From Sphingomonas faeni (GTDB lineage: Bacteria > Pseudomonadota > Alphaproteobacteria > Sphingomonadales > Sphingomonadaceae), in assembly GCF_023195535.1 (NCBI RefSeq), contig NZ_JALPNF010000006.1, positions 1 through 64,000 on the forward strand: DNA of 64,000 nucleotides, in the 5' to 3' direction. The position numbers were made by a program, and so were the translations under genes. The notes below the pieces were generated by a model. That model made no database searches and was not told the DNA's origin. It was given only the letters and a program-made list of their open reading frames with translations. Shown in pieces: positions 55,673 to 64,000 of the stretch (its first letter is position 1; each line of letters starts with the position of its first letter).

Positions 55673-57814
55673 ATGGCGACCTTGGTATTGACCGCGGTGG
55701 GGACTGCCGTGGGCGGGCCGATTGGCGGCGCGATCGGCGCGCTGATCGGGCAGTCGGTGGATCATACGCTCTTCGGCACGCGGAAGGAGGGGCCGCGGCT
55801 GGTCGAGCTGGCGGTGCAGACGTCGTCTTACGGGGCGCAGATTCCGAAGCTGTTCGGGACGATGCGCGTGGCGGGGACGGTGATCTGGGCGACCGACCTG
55901 ATCGAGAGTCGCTCGACGTCGCGCGGCGGCAAGGGGCAGCCGAGCACCTCGACCTACTCCTATGCGGCGTCGTTCGCGGTGCTGTTGTCGGCGCGCGCCG
56001 TGCTCGGCGTGGGGCGGATCTGGGCGGAGGGGAAGCTGCTGCGCGGGGCGGCGGGTGACTTCAAGACGGCGACCGGGTTTCGGTTGCATCTGGGGGGCGA
56101 GGATCAGGCGGTGGATCCCTTGATCGCGTCCGCCGAAGGGGCGTCGCCGGCATATCGCGGGTGCGCCTACGCGGTGTTCGAGATGTTGCAGCTGGCGGAT
56201 TTCGGGAATCGGATCCCTTCGCTGACGTTCGAGGTGATTGCGGACGAGGGCGTGGTGCTGGTGTCGACGATCGCGAAGGCGCTGGCGGTGGAGGTCTCGG
56301 GGGCCGCCTCGCTGGCGGTGGGCGGGTTTGCGGCATCGGGCGGGAGCGTTCGGGCGGTGCTCGAGATGTTGGGGCAGGCTGGCGGGGCCTGGTTTGCGCC
56401 TGCTGGGGCGGGGCTGTTGATGCGGGACGCGGCGGGGGCGACCGTCGCCGTGGCCGATGAGGGGTTTGCGGTTTCGGGGAAGGGCGTGCGGCGGGCTCGG
56501 GCTGTGGCGGCGATCGAGACCGTGCCGCGGACGGTGACGGTCGGCTATTATGACGCGGCGCGGGATTACCAGGCGGGGGTGCAGCGGGCGCGGCGGCCGG
56601 GAGCCGGCGTGCGCGACCTGTCGGTCGAGGTGCCGGCGGTGCTGGAGGCTGGGGCGGCGAAGACGGTGGCGGAGGCGATGCTCGCTCGGGCCGAGGCTGG
56701 GCGGGTGCGTCGGACCGTAGCGGCGGGGTTTGGGGCGATGGCGATTGCGCCCGGGGCTTGCGTGACGGTTGCCGGCGAGGGCGGCGTGTGGCGGGTGGCC
56801 GACGTCAGTATCGAGGGGATGGTGACGACCCTGGGGCTGGTGCCGCTGGTGGCGGCGTCGCTGCCGGCGACCGCGACGAGCGGACGGGTTTCGGGGGCGG
56901 TCGATGCGGTCGTCGGGGCGACGATCCTGCGCGCGTTCGAGGTTCCGGGGTTGGAGGAGACGCCGTTGCGCGCGCCGCGGATGACGGTGGTTGCGGCCGG
57001 CTCGGGGGCGGCGTGGCGGCAGGCGGCTCTGCTCTACAGTGTGGATGACGGGGTGAGTTGGGTGGCGGCCGGAGCGACGGCTGCGCCTGCGGTGCTGGGG
57101 ACGATCGCGGTCGTAGCGTCGGGGGCGCCAGCGACTCTGGTCGACCGTCGGGGGGTGTTCGAGATCGTCCTGGCGCATGCGGACATGGAACTGGGCGATG
57201 CGGATGCGGCGGCGCTCGATCGGGGTGTAAACCTGGCGCTGGTCGGCGATGAACTCGTCCAGTTCGCGCGGGCGGAACCTTTGGGTGGCGCACGGTGGCG
57301 GTTGAGCGGGTTGCTTCGGGGGCGGCGGGGGAGCGAGGCTGCCATCGGCTTGCAGGTCGCTGAGGATCGGTTCGTGCTGCTTCAAGCGGAGGCGGCGCGG
57401 ACGTTCGACCTGCCGCTGTCGGTGCTCGGGCGTGAGGTGCGCGTGATGGCCTCGGGGGTGGGTGATGCCACCCCGGTCGAGACGCGGTGCGTGATGCGGG
57501 GAGCGTCGGTGGTGCCGCCATCGCCGGTGCATCTGGGATCCTTTGCCGAAGCGGACGGGAGCGCGACGGTGAAGTGGACTCGGCGCAGCAGGGCGGGGTG
57601 GCGCTGGATCGATGGCGTCGATGCGCCGCTGTCCGAGGAGGTCGAGGCGTACCGGGTGACGGTCACCGCCGGGGGAACCGCACGCGAGGTCGAGATGGCC
57701 GTCCCGTTCGTGGCGGTGACCGCGGCCGAGCGTGCCGCCTCTGCCAGCGTGGCGGTCCGGCAGCGCGGCGTCTTCGGCGAGTCGCTGGCGGCGGACCTGA
57801 TCGTACCGGCCTGA
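55673..57814 (+). CDS. GTA tail hub / host-specificity protein (g15)
   Basis: A 713-residue megatron-like hub. It opens with a glycine-rich hydrophobic segment (GGPIGGAIGALIGQSVDHTL) and continues with LVELAVQTSSYGAQIPKLFG. The rest matches the phage-tail 3 and fibronectin-like regions (GNRIPSLTFEVIADEG, GLLRGRRGSEAAIG). The R. capsulatus homologue is, as I remember, about 1300 residues and carries a TIM-barrel domain; no such insert is visible here. ATG 55673 lies 1 bp after the g14 stop. Confidence 0.87.
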   Translation: MATLVLTAVGTAVGGPIGGAIGALIGQSVDHTLFGTRKEGPRLVELAVQTSSYGAQIPKLFGTMRVAGTVIWATDLIESRSTSRGGKGQPSTSTYSYAASFAVLLSARAVLGVGRIWAEGKLLRGAAGDFKTATGFRLHLGGEDQAVDPLIASAEGASPAYRGCAYAVFEMLQLADFGNRIPSLTFEVIADEGVVLVSTIAKALAVEVSGAASLAVGGFAASGGSVRAVLEMLGQAGGAWFAPAGAGLLMRDAAGATVAVADEGFAVSGKGVRRARAVAAIETVPRTVTVGYYDAARDYQAGVQRARRPGAGVRDLSVEVPAVLEAGAAKTVAEAMLARAEAGRVRRTVAAGFGAMAIAPGACVTVAGEGGVWRVADVSIEGMVTTLGLVPLVAASLPATATSGRVSGAVDAVVGATILRAFEVPGLEETPLRAPRMTVVAAGSGAAWRQAALLYSVDDGVSWVAAGATAAPAVLGTIAVVASGAPATLVDRRGVFEIVLAHADMELGDADAAALDRGVNLALVGDELVQFARAEPLGGARWRLSGLLRGRRGSEAAIGLQVAEDRFVLLQAEAARTFDLPLSVLGREVRVMASGVGDATPVETRCVMRGASVVPPSPVHLGSFAEADGSATVKWTRRSRAGWRWIDGVDAPLSEEVEAYRVTVTAGGTAREVEMAVPFVAVTAAERAASASVAVRQRGVFGESLAADLIVPA

Positions 57815-57879
57815 AATCGAACGGGCTTGAAAATCGAACAGGCCTAAAAAACCGAACGGGCCTGAAAATCGAACGGGGG
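57812..57879 (+). repeat. Four tandem 17-18-bp repeats
   Basis: Four near-identical units of the type TGAAAATCGAACGGGCC run from the g15 stop codon to just before the ribosome site of the DUF2793 gene. The first unit contains the stop. Function unknown. Confidence 0.85.
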
Positions 57880-57884
57880 AACGA

Positions 57885-58391
57885 ATGATGAGCGACGACA
57901 TGACATCGCGGCTGGCATTGCCGTTGTTGCAGCCCGGACAGGCGCAGAAGGAAACGACGCATAACGAGGCGCTCGCGCTGCTCGACCTGGCGGTACAGGC
58001 GAGCGTGCTGGCGGTGGGAACCGAAGCGCCGCCGGCGAACCCGGTGGCTGGGAACGCGTGGATCGTCGGCGCCGCGCCGACCGGCGGCTGGGCTGGGCAG
58101 GCGCAGGCGATCGCGGGCTGGACGAGCGGCGGGTGGCGGTTCGTGGCTCCGCGCGACGGGATGGCGGTGTGGAGCGTGACCGACGGGCAGGTCGCGCGGT
58201 TCGGCGGCGGGGCGTGGACGCTGGGCGTGCTGGCCGGATCGCGTGTATCGATCGGCGGAGTCGACGTTGTCGGGCCGCGCCGGGCGGCGATTCCCGATCC
58301 CACCGGCGGCACCGTCGTCGACGCGCAGACCAGGACCGCGATTTTCGCCATATTGGGCTGTTTACGCGGCCACGGGTTGATTGGCGGCTGA
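57885..58391 (+). CDS. DUF2793 protein, GTA 3' gene
   Basis: A 168-residue protein with the DUF2793 pattern (RLALPLLQPGQAQKETTHNE, GNAWIVGAAPTGGW, WRFVAPRDGM). DUF2793 is found on phage and GTA tail fibre-like proteins; a role in surface contact is plausible. Two adjacent ATGs, 57885 and 57888, are both possible starts. It is the last gene of the cluster. Confidence 0.85.
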   Translation: MMSDDMTSRLALPLLQPGQAQKETTHNEALALLDLAVQASVLAVGTEAPPANPVAGNAWIVGAAPTGGWAGQAQAIAGWTSGGWRFVAPRDGMAVWSVTDGQVARFGGGAWTLGVLAGSRVSIGGVDVVGPRRAAIPDPTGGTVVDAQTRTAIFAILGCLRGHGLIGG

Positions 58392-58510
58392 AACACCCCA
58401 AAAACTGTGTCGTTCCGGCAACACATCCAACATTTGTGAACTTGCGTGGAAACAACCCCGAGGATAGGGAGTTTGCGATGTCCGTGTGACACTCATGAAA
58501 GGGGATTAGT
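58392..58510 (+). promoter_or_regulatory. Upstream region of the OmpA porin gene
   Basis: A 119-bp AT-richer gap after the GTA cluster, ending in GAAAGGGGATTAGT before the ATG. A strong promoter is expected for an abundant porin, but I cannot fix its elements. Confidence 0.35.
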
Positions 58511-59632
<1,122 letters not shown>

Positions 59633-59677
59633 GACTTTCGCCAATCGGCCCTCGGGTCGGTTACGGAATGAAGATCG

Positions 59678-59712
59678 GGGAGGTTGGCGCAAGCCGGCCT
59701 CCCTTTTCTTTT
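59678..59712 (+). terminator. Rho-independent terminator of the OmpA porin gene
   Basis: GGGAGGTTGGC (59678-59688) pairs with GCCGGCCTCCC (59693-59703) around a GCAA tetraloop, followed by TTTTCTTTT. It is a clear intrinsic terminator 46 bp after the stop. Confidence 0.93.
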
Positions 59713-59771
59713 GTGCTTTGCGCGAGCGGGGTTTGAGCCGCGGGTTTCTTGGATTTGGTAGGTGTCGATTC

Positions 59772-59936
59772 TTTTCGCGCGGAGGCGCGGAGGCGCGGAG
59801 ATTGATCGTTCCGAGAGAGCGCGTCCGCGAATGCCGCTTTCGAGTATCGGCTTCGCCCTTCAGCAACCTGATCGGCCGACGTGCCACCACATTCTCAAGC
59901 GGAAACTCTCCGCGCCTCCGCGCCTCTGCGCGAACA
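59772..59936. repeat. Long inverted repeat, family E (copy 2)
   Basis: The left end TTTTCGCGCGGAGGCGCGGA faces the right end CCGCGCCTCCGCGCCTCTGC and then GCGAAC, 165 bp overall. It relates to 8411-8545. Confidence 0.78.
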
Positions 59937-59990
59937 AACTCTCTGACTTCCGACCTGATCGACTGGCGGTGCTCAGCGAAGCGTCGATGT

Positions 59991-60176
59991 GTTCACGCAA
60001 AGGCGCAAAAGGCGCGAAGAGGGTTCGGGCGGGGCAGCGTTGCCTGCTATTGCACGGGCCTTTTAGAATGACTGCGCCGATTGTCCGATCGTGGACGGTC
60101 GAGCAGTTTCGTCGGGGGCTAAGATCTTCGCGCCCCTTCGGCGAAGCTCAGGACCGCTTTGCGCCTTCGCGTGAAC
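59991..60176. repeat. Long inverted repeat related to family E (copy 3)
   Basis: GTTCACGCAAAGGCGCAAAA at the left end and CTTTGCGCCTTCGCGTGAAC at the right end. A CGCCCCTTCGGCGAAG palindrome lies inside. Together with the neighbouring repeat it fills the 582-bp gap between ompA and ygfZ, which shows no gene. Confidence 0.72.
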
Positions 60177-60214
60177 GCATCTTCCTGCAGGCACATGCGA
60201 CGCAAAGTGAGGCG

Positions 60215-60970
60215 TTATACCGTCGTCGGGGCGCCTTCGGCCAAGGCGGCCGCGAGCCAGTCGGGGATCAGCGCGTCGCCGAGCGCCTCGACGCGGCGGT
60301 GTTCGATCATCAGACCGCGATCGGGGTAGGTGACGCGGGTGCGGGCACTTGGTTCGGTGAAGGGGGCGACGACGAGGCGGCGGTTGACCTTCGACCGGTG
60401 GTGCATGCGCGCGGTGTTCTCCTGGCCGACATAGCACCCCTTGGTGAAGCTGACGCCGTTCAGCTCACGCGCGTTGCATTCGAGCCACAGCGTTTCGCCA
60501 TTGCCGAGTTCGGCGATGCCTTCGGTGACGCCAAGCGAAAGGCGATGCGTGTGCCAGCCGGTTGCCGGTGCGCCGGCTGGGCCGAGCCAGCGGTGGCCGA
60601 GTGCCGCGAGGCGCGGGTCGGGGACGCCCTGGTTTCCGGTCGGGGACCAGTGGACCTTCGTTTCGTCGGATTGGAGCGTGATCGCGCGACGCAGGCGGTA
60701 GAGTGTCAGGCGCTTCGTGAGTGCCTCGGCCTGAGTTGCCTCGACGTCGATCAGCACGTCGTCGCCGTCCGCCCAGAGGATGAAGTCGAACAGCACCTTG
60801 CCTTGCGGCGACAGCAACGCGGCCCAGGCGGGTGTGTCGGGGGTGAGCAATGCGGTGTCGGCGGTGACCAGCCCTTGCAGGAAGCCGCGAACGTCTTCGC
60901 CGGAGACGCGGATCACGCTGCGGTCTGCGAGCATCGTGGGGGGCGTCGTTGCGGGGGTGGGCTGGTCCAT
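60215..60970 (-). CDS. ygfZ: YgfZ/GcvT-family folate-binding protein
   Basis: A 251-residue protein of the YgfZ/IBA57 family, which aids Fe-S cluster assembly in a tetrahydrofolate-dependent way. The diagnostic motif KGCYVGQENTARMHHRS is near residue 180, with the N-terminal VIRVSGEDVRGFLQGLVTAD typical of GcvT-like folds. ATG 60970 (MDQPTPA) is preferred over GTG 60979. It is divergent from pyrC, with a 98-bp shared promoter region. Confidence 0.92.
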   Translation of the reverse strand: MDQPTPATTPPTMLADRSVIRVSGEDVRGFLQGLVTADTALLTPDTPAWAALLSPQGKVLFDFILWADGDDVLIDVEATQAEALTKRLTLYRLRRAITLQSDETKVHWSPTGNQGVPDPRLAALGHRWLGPAGAPATGWHTHRLSLGVTEGIAELGNGETLWLECNARELNGVSFTKGCYVGQENTARMHHRSKVNRRLVVAPFTEPSARTRVTYPDRGLMIEHRRVEALGDALIPDWLAAALAEGAPTTV

Positions 60971-61068
60971 CCTTACCACCTAGTGCGCGTGGGGCGATTT
61001 CCAAGCGCGGCCGGATTTGACGCGGGGGGCGGCTGGCATCTCCGCGCGTGCGCCGATAGGAGGGCGGC

Positions 61069-62106
61069 ATGACCGAGCGCCTCACGATCCGCCGCCCCGA
61101 CGACTGGCATGTCCACCTGCGCGACGGCGCGATGCTGGAGGCGGTGGCGGGGCATACCGCGCGGCAGTTCGCGCGCGCGATCATCATGCCTAACCTGACG
61201 CCACCGGTGACCTCGATCGACGCCGCAAAGGCCTATCGCGAGCGGATCATGGCCGCGTTGGGCGCGGGGACGACCTTCACGCCGCTGATGACGTATTATC
61301 TCACCGACGGCACCGATCCGGCCGAGCTCGAGCGTGGCTATGCCGAGGGCGTGTTCGCCGCGTGCAAGCTGTACCCCGCGCATGCGACGACCAATTCGGC
61401 GCACGGCGTCACCGATATCCGCGCGCTGACGGCCGTGCTCGAGACGTTGCAGCGGATCGGCATGCCGCTGCTGATCCACGGCGAGGTGACCGACAAGTCG
61501 ATCGATATCTTCGACCGCGAGGCGGTGTTCGTCGAGCGCGTGCTGACGCCGCTGGTGCGTGAGTATCCGGGGCTGAAGATCGTGCTGGAGCATATCACGA
61601 CCGCGGAGGCGGCGGCGTTCGTGGCCGAGGCGGATCATCCGATCGGCGCGACGATCACGCCGCAGCACCTGATGATCAACCGCAACGCGCTGTTCGATGG
61701 TGGGCTCAGGCCACACGCTTACTGCCTGCCGGTGCTGAAGCGCGAGACGCATCGGCTCGCGGTGCGCGCGGCGGCGGTGTCGGGATCGCCGCGGTTTTTC
61801 CTAGGGACGGATAGCGCGCCGCATGTCGTCGGGGCGAAGGAGTCCGGGTGCGGGTGCGCCGGGATCTTCAATGCGCCGTTCGCGCTGGAGGCCTACGCGC
61901 GGGTGTTCGACGAGGAGGGCGCGCTCGACAGGTTCGAGGGGTTCGCGTCCGAGCATGGCGCGCGGTTCTACGGGTTGCCGTTGAACGAAGGGACGGTGAC
62001 GTTGGTGCGCGGCGATGCCGAGGTGCCGGCGTCGATCGGGGCGGGGGAGACGGCGGTGGTGCCGTTCCTCGCGGGGACCAATGTCGGGTGGCGGTTCGAG
62101 GGGTAG
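61069..62106 (+). CDS. pyrC: Dihydroorotase
   Basis: A 345-residue class II dihydroorotase that closes carbamoyl-aspartate to dihydroorotate in pyrimidine synthesis. Zinc ligands and catalytic residues are visible: DWHVHLRDGAML, the carboxylated-lysine site ACKLYPAHATT, HGEVTD, LEHITT and GTDSAPH with the catalytic Asp. Length matches E. coli PyrC. Confidence 0.96.
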   Translation: MTERLTIRRPDDWHVHLRDGAMLEAVAGHTARQFARAIIMPNLTPPVTSIDAAKAYRERIMAALGAGTTFTPLMTYYLTDGTDPAELERGYAEGVFAACKLYPAHATTNSAHGVTDIRALTAVLETLQRIGMPLLIHGEVTDKSIDIFDREAVFVERVLTPLVREYPGLKIVLEHITTAEAAAFVAEADHPIGATITPQHLMINRNALFDGGLRPHAYCLPVLKRETHRLAVRAAAVSGSPRFFLGTDSAPHVVGAKESGCGCAGIFNAPFALEAYARVFDEEGALDRFEGFASEHGARFYGLPLNEGTVTLVRGDAEVPASIGAGETAVVPFLAGTNVGWRFEG

Positions 62107-62140
62107 GCGCGGGCTGTTTGGAGGTAGCGTCGTCCCACAC

Positions 62141-62224
62141 CCGTCATCCTCACGAAAGTCAGGACCCAGGGTGACGAGCGCTATCGTCTTTGGCTCTGGG
62201 TCCTGACTTTCGTCAGGATGACGG
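62141..62224. terminator. 29-bp inverted repeat, likely bidirectional terminator
   Basis: CCGTCATCCTCACGAAAGTC at 62141 pairs with GACTTTCGTCAGGATGACGG ending at 62224; 28 of 29 positions are complementary, with one mismatch, around a 26-nt loop. It lies between convergent genes and contains the stop codon of the minus-strand gene. It resembles the REP-like units in size but has no second copy here. Confidence 0.7.
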
Positions 62225-62557
62225 GGCGGTCAGCCGGTCGAGCCACAACCGCGCTTCCTTCTGTTCGCCGACCGCGCTGGCGCTGACCGGGCCGCGCGCG
62301 GCGAAGAAGTCGGCGTGGAGCGCGAACGGCTCCATCATCAGGCGATCGCGCATCGCGGCGATGTCGTCGCCCATCTCGGTGAGCGCGTCGATCGTCGGCG
62401 CGATCGCGGCGCGGACGCGGCGGTCTGGCGTGCGGTCGAACAGGCCGAGCGAACCGGCGGCGGTCTTTTCCAGCGCCGCGATCAGGGTCGCGCGATAGTC
62501 GGTTTCGAGATCCTCGCGCTGGGCGTCGAGGCGGGCGAGGCGGTCGGGTTTTGCCAT
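62213..62557 (-). CDS. Hypothetical conserved protein
   Basis: A 114-residue cytosolic protein with charged helices (ARLDAQREDLETDYRATLIA, MGDDIAAMRDRLMMEPFALH). I do not recognise a named family. Its last five codons and the stop lie inside the 29-bp inverted repeat, so the C-terminal TAPSS may be an acquired end. Confidence 0.68.
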   Translation of the reverse strand: MAKPDRLARLDAQREDLETDYRATLIAALEKTAAGSLGLFDRTPDRRVRAAIAPTIDALTEMGDDIAAMRDRLMMEPFALHADFFAARGPVSASAVGEQKEARLWLDRLTAPSS

Positions 62558-62691
62558 GGTCCCGGCCTAGCGTGTCGGCCGGGATGGTCAACGCGCGCCT
62601 GCCTCGACCCGACCGACTCTGCGGGGCGTCCGGCGACGCAATTGCGCGCAGGTCATTGCGCACGCCCGCTTTACCCCCGATGTTGTCGGCC

Positions 62692-64000
62692 ATGAGCGAC
62701 GATGTCTCCGCTGGCGTGACCGCGGTCCTCGGCCCGACCAACACGGGCAAGACGCACCTCGCGATCGAGCGGATGTGCGCGCATTCCAGTGGCATGATCG
62801 GCTTTCCGCTGAGACTGCTTGCGCGCGAGGTTTACGACCGGGTGGTCGCGATCAAGGGCGCTAACCGCGTTGCGCTGGTGACCGGCGAAGAGAAGATCGT
62901 GCCGCCCGATGCACGCTGGTTCCTGTGTACCGCCGAATCGATGCCCGATCGCGACGTTGCCTTTGTCGGGATCGACGAAGCGCAACTGGGCGCCGATCCG
63001 GAGCGCGGTCACGTTTTCACTGACCGATTGCTCCGCGCGCGGGGACGGGAGGAGACGATGATCCTCGGCTCGGAGGCGTTGCGGCCGATGATCAAGAAGC
63101 TCGTTCCCGACGCGGAGATCGTCAACCGGCCGCGCTTCTCGACGCTGACCTATGCAGGCGCGAAGAAGATCAGCCGGCTGCCGAAGCGGTCGGCGATCGT
63201 CGCGTTCTCGGCGGAGGAAGTGTACGCGGTCGCCGAGATGTTGCGGCGTCTGCGCGGTGGTGCCGCGGTCGTGATGGGGGCGCTCAGCCCTCGGACCCGC
63301 AATGCGCAGGTGGCGATGTTTCAGGCGGGCGAGGTCGATTATCTGGTCGCCACCGATGCGATCGGGATGGGGCTCAACATGGACGTCGCGCATGTCGCGT
63401 TCGCCAGTCTCAACAAGTTCGACGGCAAGCGCCAGCGTCGGCTGACGGTGGCGGAGATGGCGCAGATCGCGGGGCGTGCGGGGCGACACCAGCGCGACGG
63501 CACGTTCGGCGCGCTGTCGGACGATGGCCCCGGCGCGTTCCTGCCTGAGGAAGTGCTGGCGATCGAGGAGCATCGGTTTCCGCGCCTCGAAAGCCTCTAT
63601 TGGCGGCAGGGCGAGCCCGATTTCTCCAGCATCGACGCCCTGGTGGCCAGTCTCGAAGCGCGTCCGCCCGCCGGTGTCCTGCGCGCTGCGCCACAAGCGC
63701 TCGATCTCGGCGTATTGAAGCGGTTGGCGGAGGAGGGTTGGGTGCGCGAGCGGGCGCGGCATCCGGCGATGGTTGCGCGGTTGTGGGCGGCGTGTGGCTT
63801 GCCCGATTTCCGGAAAGTCGGGCTCGATCCGCATGCGCGGTTCGTGTCGCGCGTGTTCGGGCATCTCAGCGAGGGGCGGGGGCATATCCCGCACCAGTGG
63901 TTCGCGGACGAGATCGCGCGGCTCGATACGGTGGCGGGCGACGTGCCGGTGATCGCCGGGCGGATCGCGGCGACGCGGATCTGGGCGTATATCGCACAGC
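62692..64000 (+). CDS. Suv3-like ATP-dependent helicase, 3' end outside window
   Basis: The first 436 residues of a superfamily 2 helicase of the mitochondrial Suv3 type, common in alphaproteobacteria. Walker A is GPTNTGKTHLA, the DEAQ box lies in VGIDEAQLGADPERGH, motif V in VATDAIGMGLNMD and motif VI in QIAGRAGRH. It should unwind RNA or DNA duplexes, perhaps with RNA decay enzymes. ATG 62692 is used; ATG 62680 is in frame 12 bp upstream. The gene is open at the window edge. Confidence 0.9.
   Translation, partial: MSDDVSAGVTAVLGPTNTGKTHLAIERMCAHSSGMIGFPLRLLAREVYDRVVAIKGANRVALVTGEEKIVPPDARWFLCTAESMPDRDVAFVGIDEAQLGADPERGHVFTDRLLRARGREETMILGSEALRPMIKKLVPDAEIVNRPRFSTLTYAGAKKISRLPKRSAIVAFSAEEVYAVAEMLRRLRGGAAVVMGALSPRTRNAQVAMFQAGEVDYLVATDAIGMGLNMDVAHVAFASLNKFDGKRQRRLTVAEMAQIAGRAGRHQRDGTFGALSDDGPGAFLPEEVLAIEEHRFPRLESLYWRQGEPDFSSIDALVASLEARPPAGVLRAAPQALDLGVLKRLAEEGWVRERARHPAMVARLWAACGLPDFRKVGLDPHARFVSRVFGHLSEGRGHIPHQWFADEIARLDTVAGDVPVIAGRIAATRIWAYIAQ

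Larger units (their letters stand above)
43792..58391 (+). mobile_element. Gene transfer agent (GTA) structural cluster
   Basis: Seventeen co-directional genes in the order known from the Rhodobacter capsulatus GTA: small terminase, large terminase, portal, small membrane protein, prohead protease, capsid, connector, tail terminator, major tail protein, two chaperones, tape measure, distal tail, DUF2163, NlpC/P60-like hydrolase, hub and DUF2793. No integrase, replication, lysis or repressor gene is present, which separates it from a prophage. Such clusters package random host DNA and pass it to relatives. Whether this one makes particles cannot be told from sequence. Confidence 0.88.

Noticed and set aside
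43792-58391. Intact integrated prophage
   Set aside because: No integrase, replication, repressor, holin or endolysin gene, and no flanking attachment repeats were seen. Gene order is that of a GTA.
55562-58492. 976-residue minus-strand open frame across the tail hub and DUF2793 genes
   Set aside because: It has low-complexity Arg/Pro composition, covers several real genes and has no plausible start signal.

Overview
The window is high-GC, densely coded chromosomal DNA from an alphaproteobacterium, almost certainly Sphingomonas or a close sphingomonad. This rests on the gene families (GluQRS, YgfZ next to PyrC, XseA-DUF2093-M23, EgtBD, DUF1176, DUF2793), on a sphingomonad-type gene transfer agent (GTA) cluster, and on many intergenic palindromes of several REP-like families. 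I found 57 protein genes (one runs off the right edge), two tRNAs, a few terminators and about 20 repeat elements. No rRNA, CRISPR array or insertion-sequence transposase is visible.

Region 1 (1-27.7 kb) is core metabolism and envelope. tRNA-Leu(CAG) is followed by an NDUFA9-like NAD-binding protein, UppP, and the gltD-gltB glutamate synthase operon in that order. Next come a glutathione transferase, a CsaA-like protein, a glycine-zipper OmpA lipoprotein, a CNNM/CBS transporter, MlaA and a membrane-anchored helix-hairpin-helix protein. purD and xseA are divergent with overlapping start codons; xseA leads DUF2093 and an M23 peptidase. A 979-residue TonB-dependent receptor, ClpB, tRNA-Thr(GGT), a 45-residue protein and an aminopeptidase P follow.

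Region 2 (28-41.8 kb) holds an S9 oligopeptidase overlapping a thioesterase, PEP carboxylase, an HNH protein with an EF-hand lipoprotein, GluQRS, a HIG1-like small protein, a PduO-type cobalamin adenosyltransferase, the overlapping ergothioneine pair egtB-egtD, a DUF1176 lipoprotein and a 3-hydroxyacyl-CoA dehydrogenase.

Region 3 (41.8-43.5 kb) is a visibly lower-GC two-gene insert: an ImmA/IrrE metallopeptidase regulator overlapping a DUF4411 PIN-like protein, a toxin-antitoxin-like pair.

Region 4 (43.8-58.4 kb) is a GTA head-tail cluster: small and large terminase, portal, a small membrane protein, prohead protease, capsid, connector, tail terminator, major tail protein, two tail chaperones, a short tape measure, a very large distal-tail fusion, DUF2163, an NlpC/P60-like hydrolase, the tail hub and DUF2793. 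Its oddities are a 566-residue N-terminal module fused to DUF2460, a capsid protein almost without a scaffold domain, a run of 14 G inside a tail-chaperone gene, no visible head-closure gene, and REP-like palindromes in most large gaps between cistrons.

Region 5 (58.5-64 kb) has an OmpA porin with a long polyproline linker and a strong terminator, a 580-bp stretch of long inverted repeats, YgfZ divergent from PyrC, a small hypothetical gene, and the start of a Suv3-like helicase.
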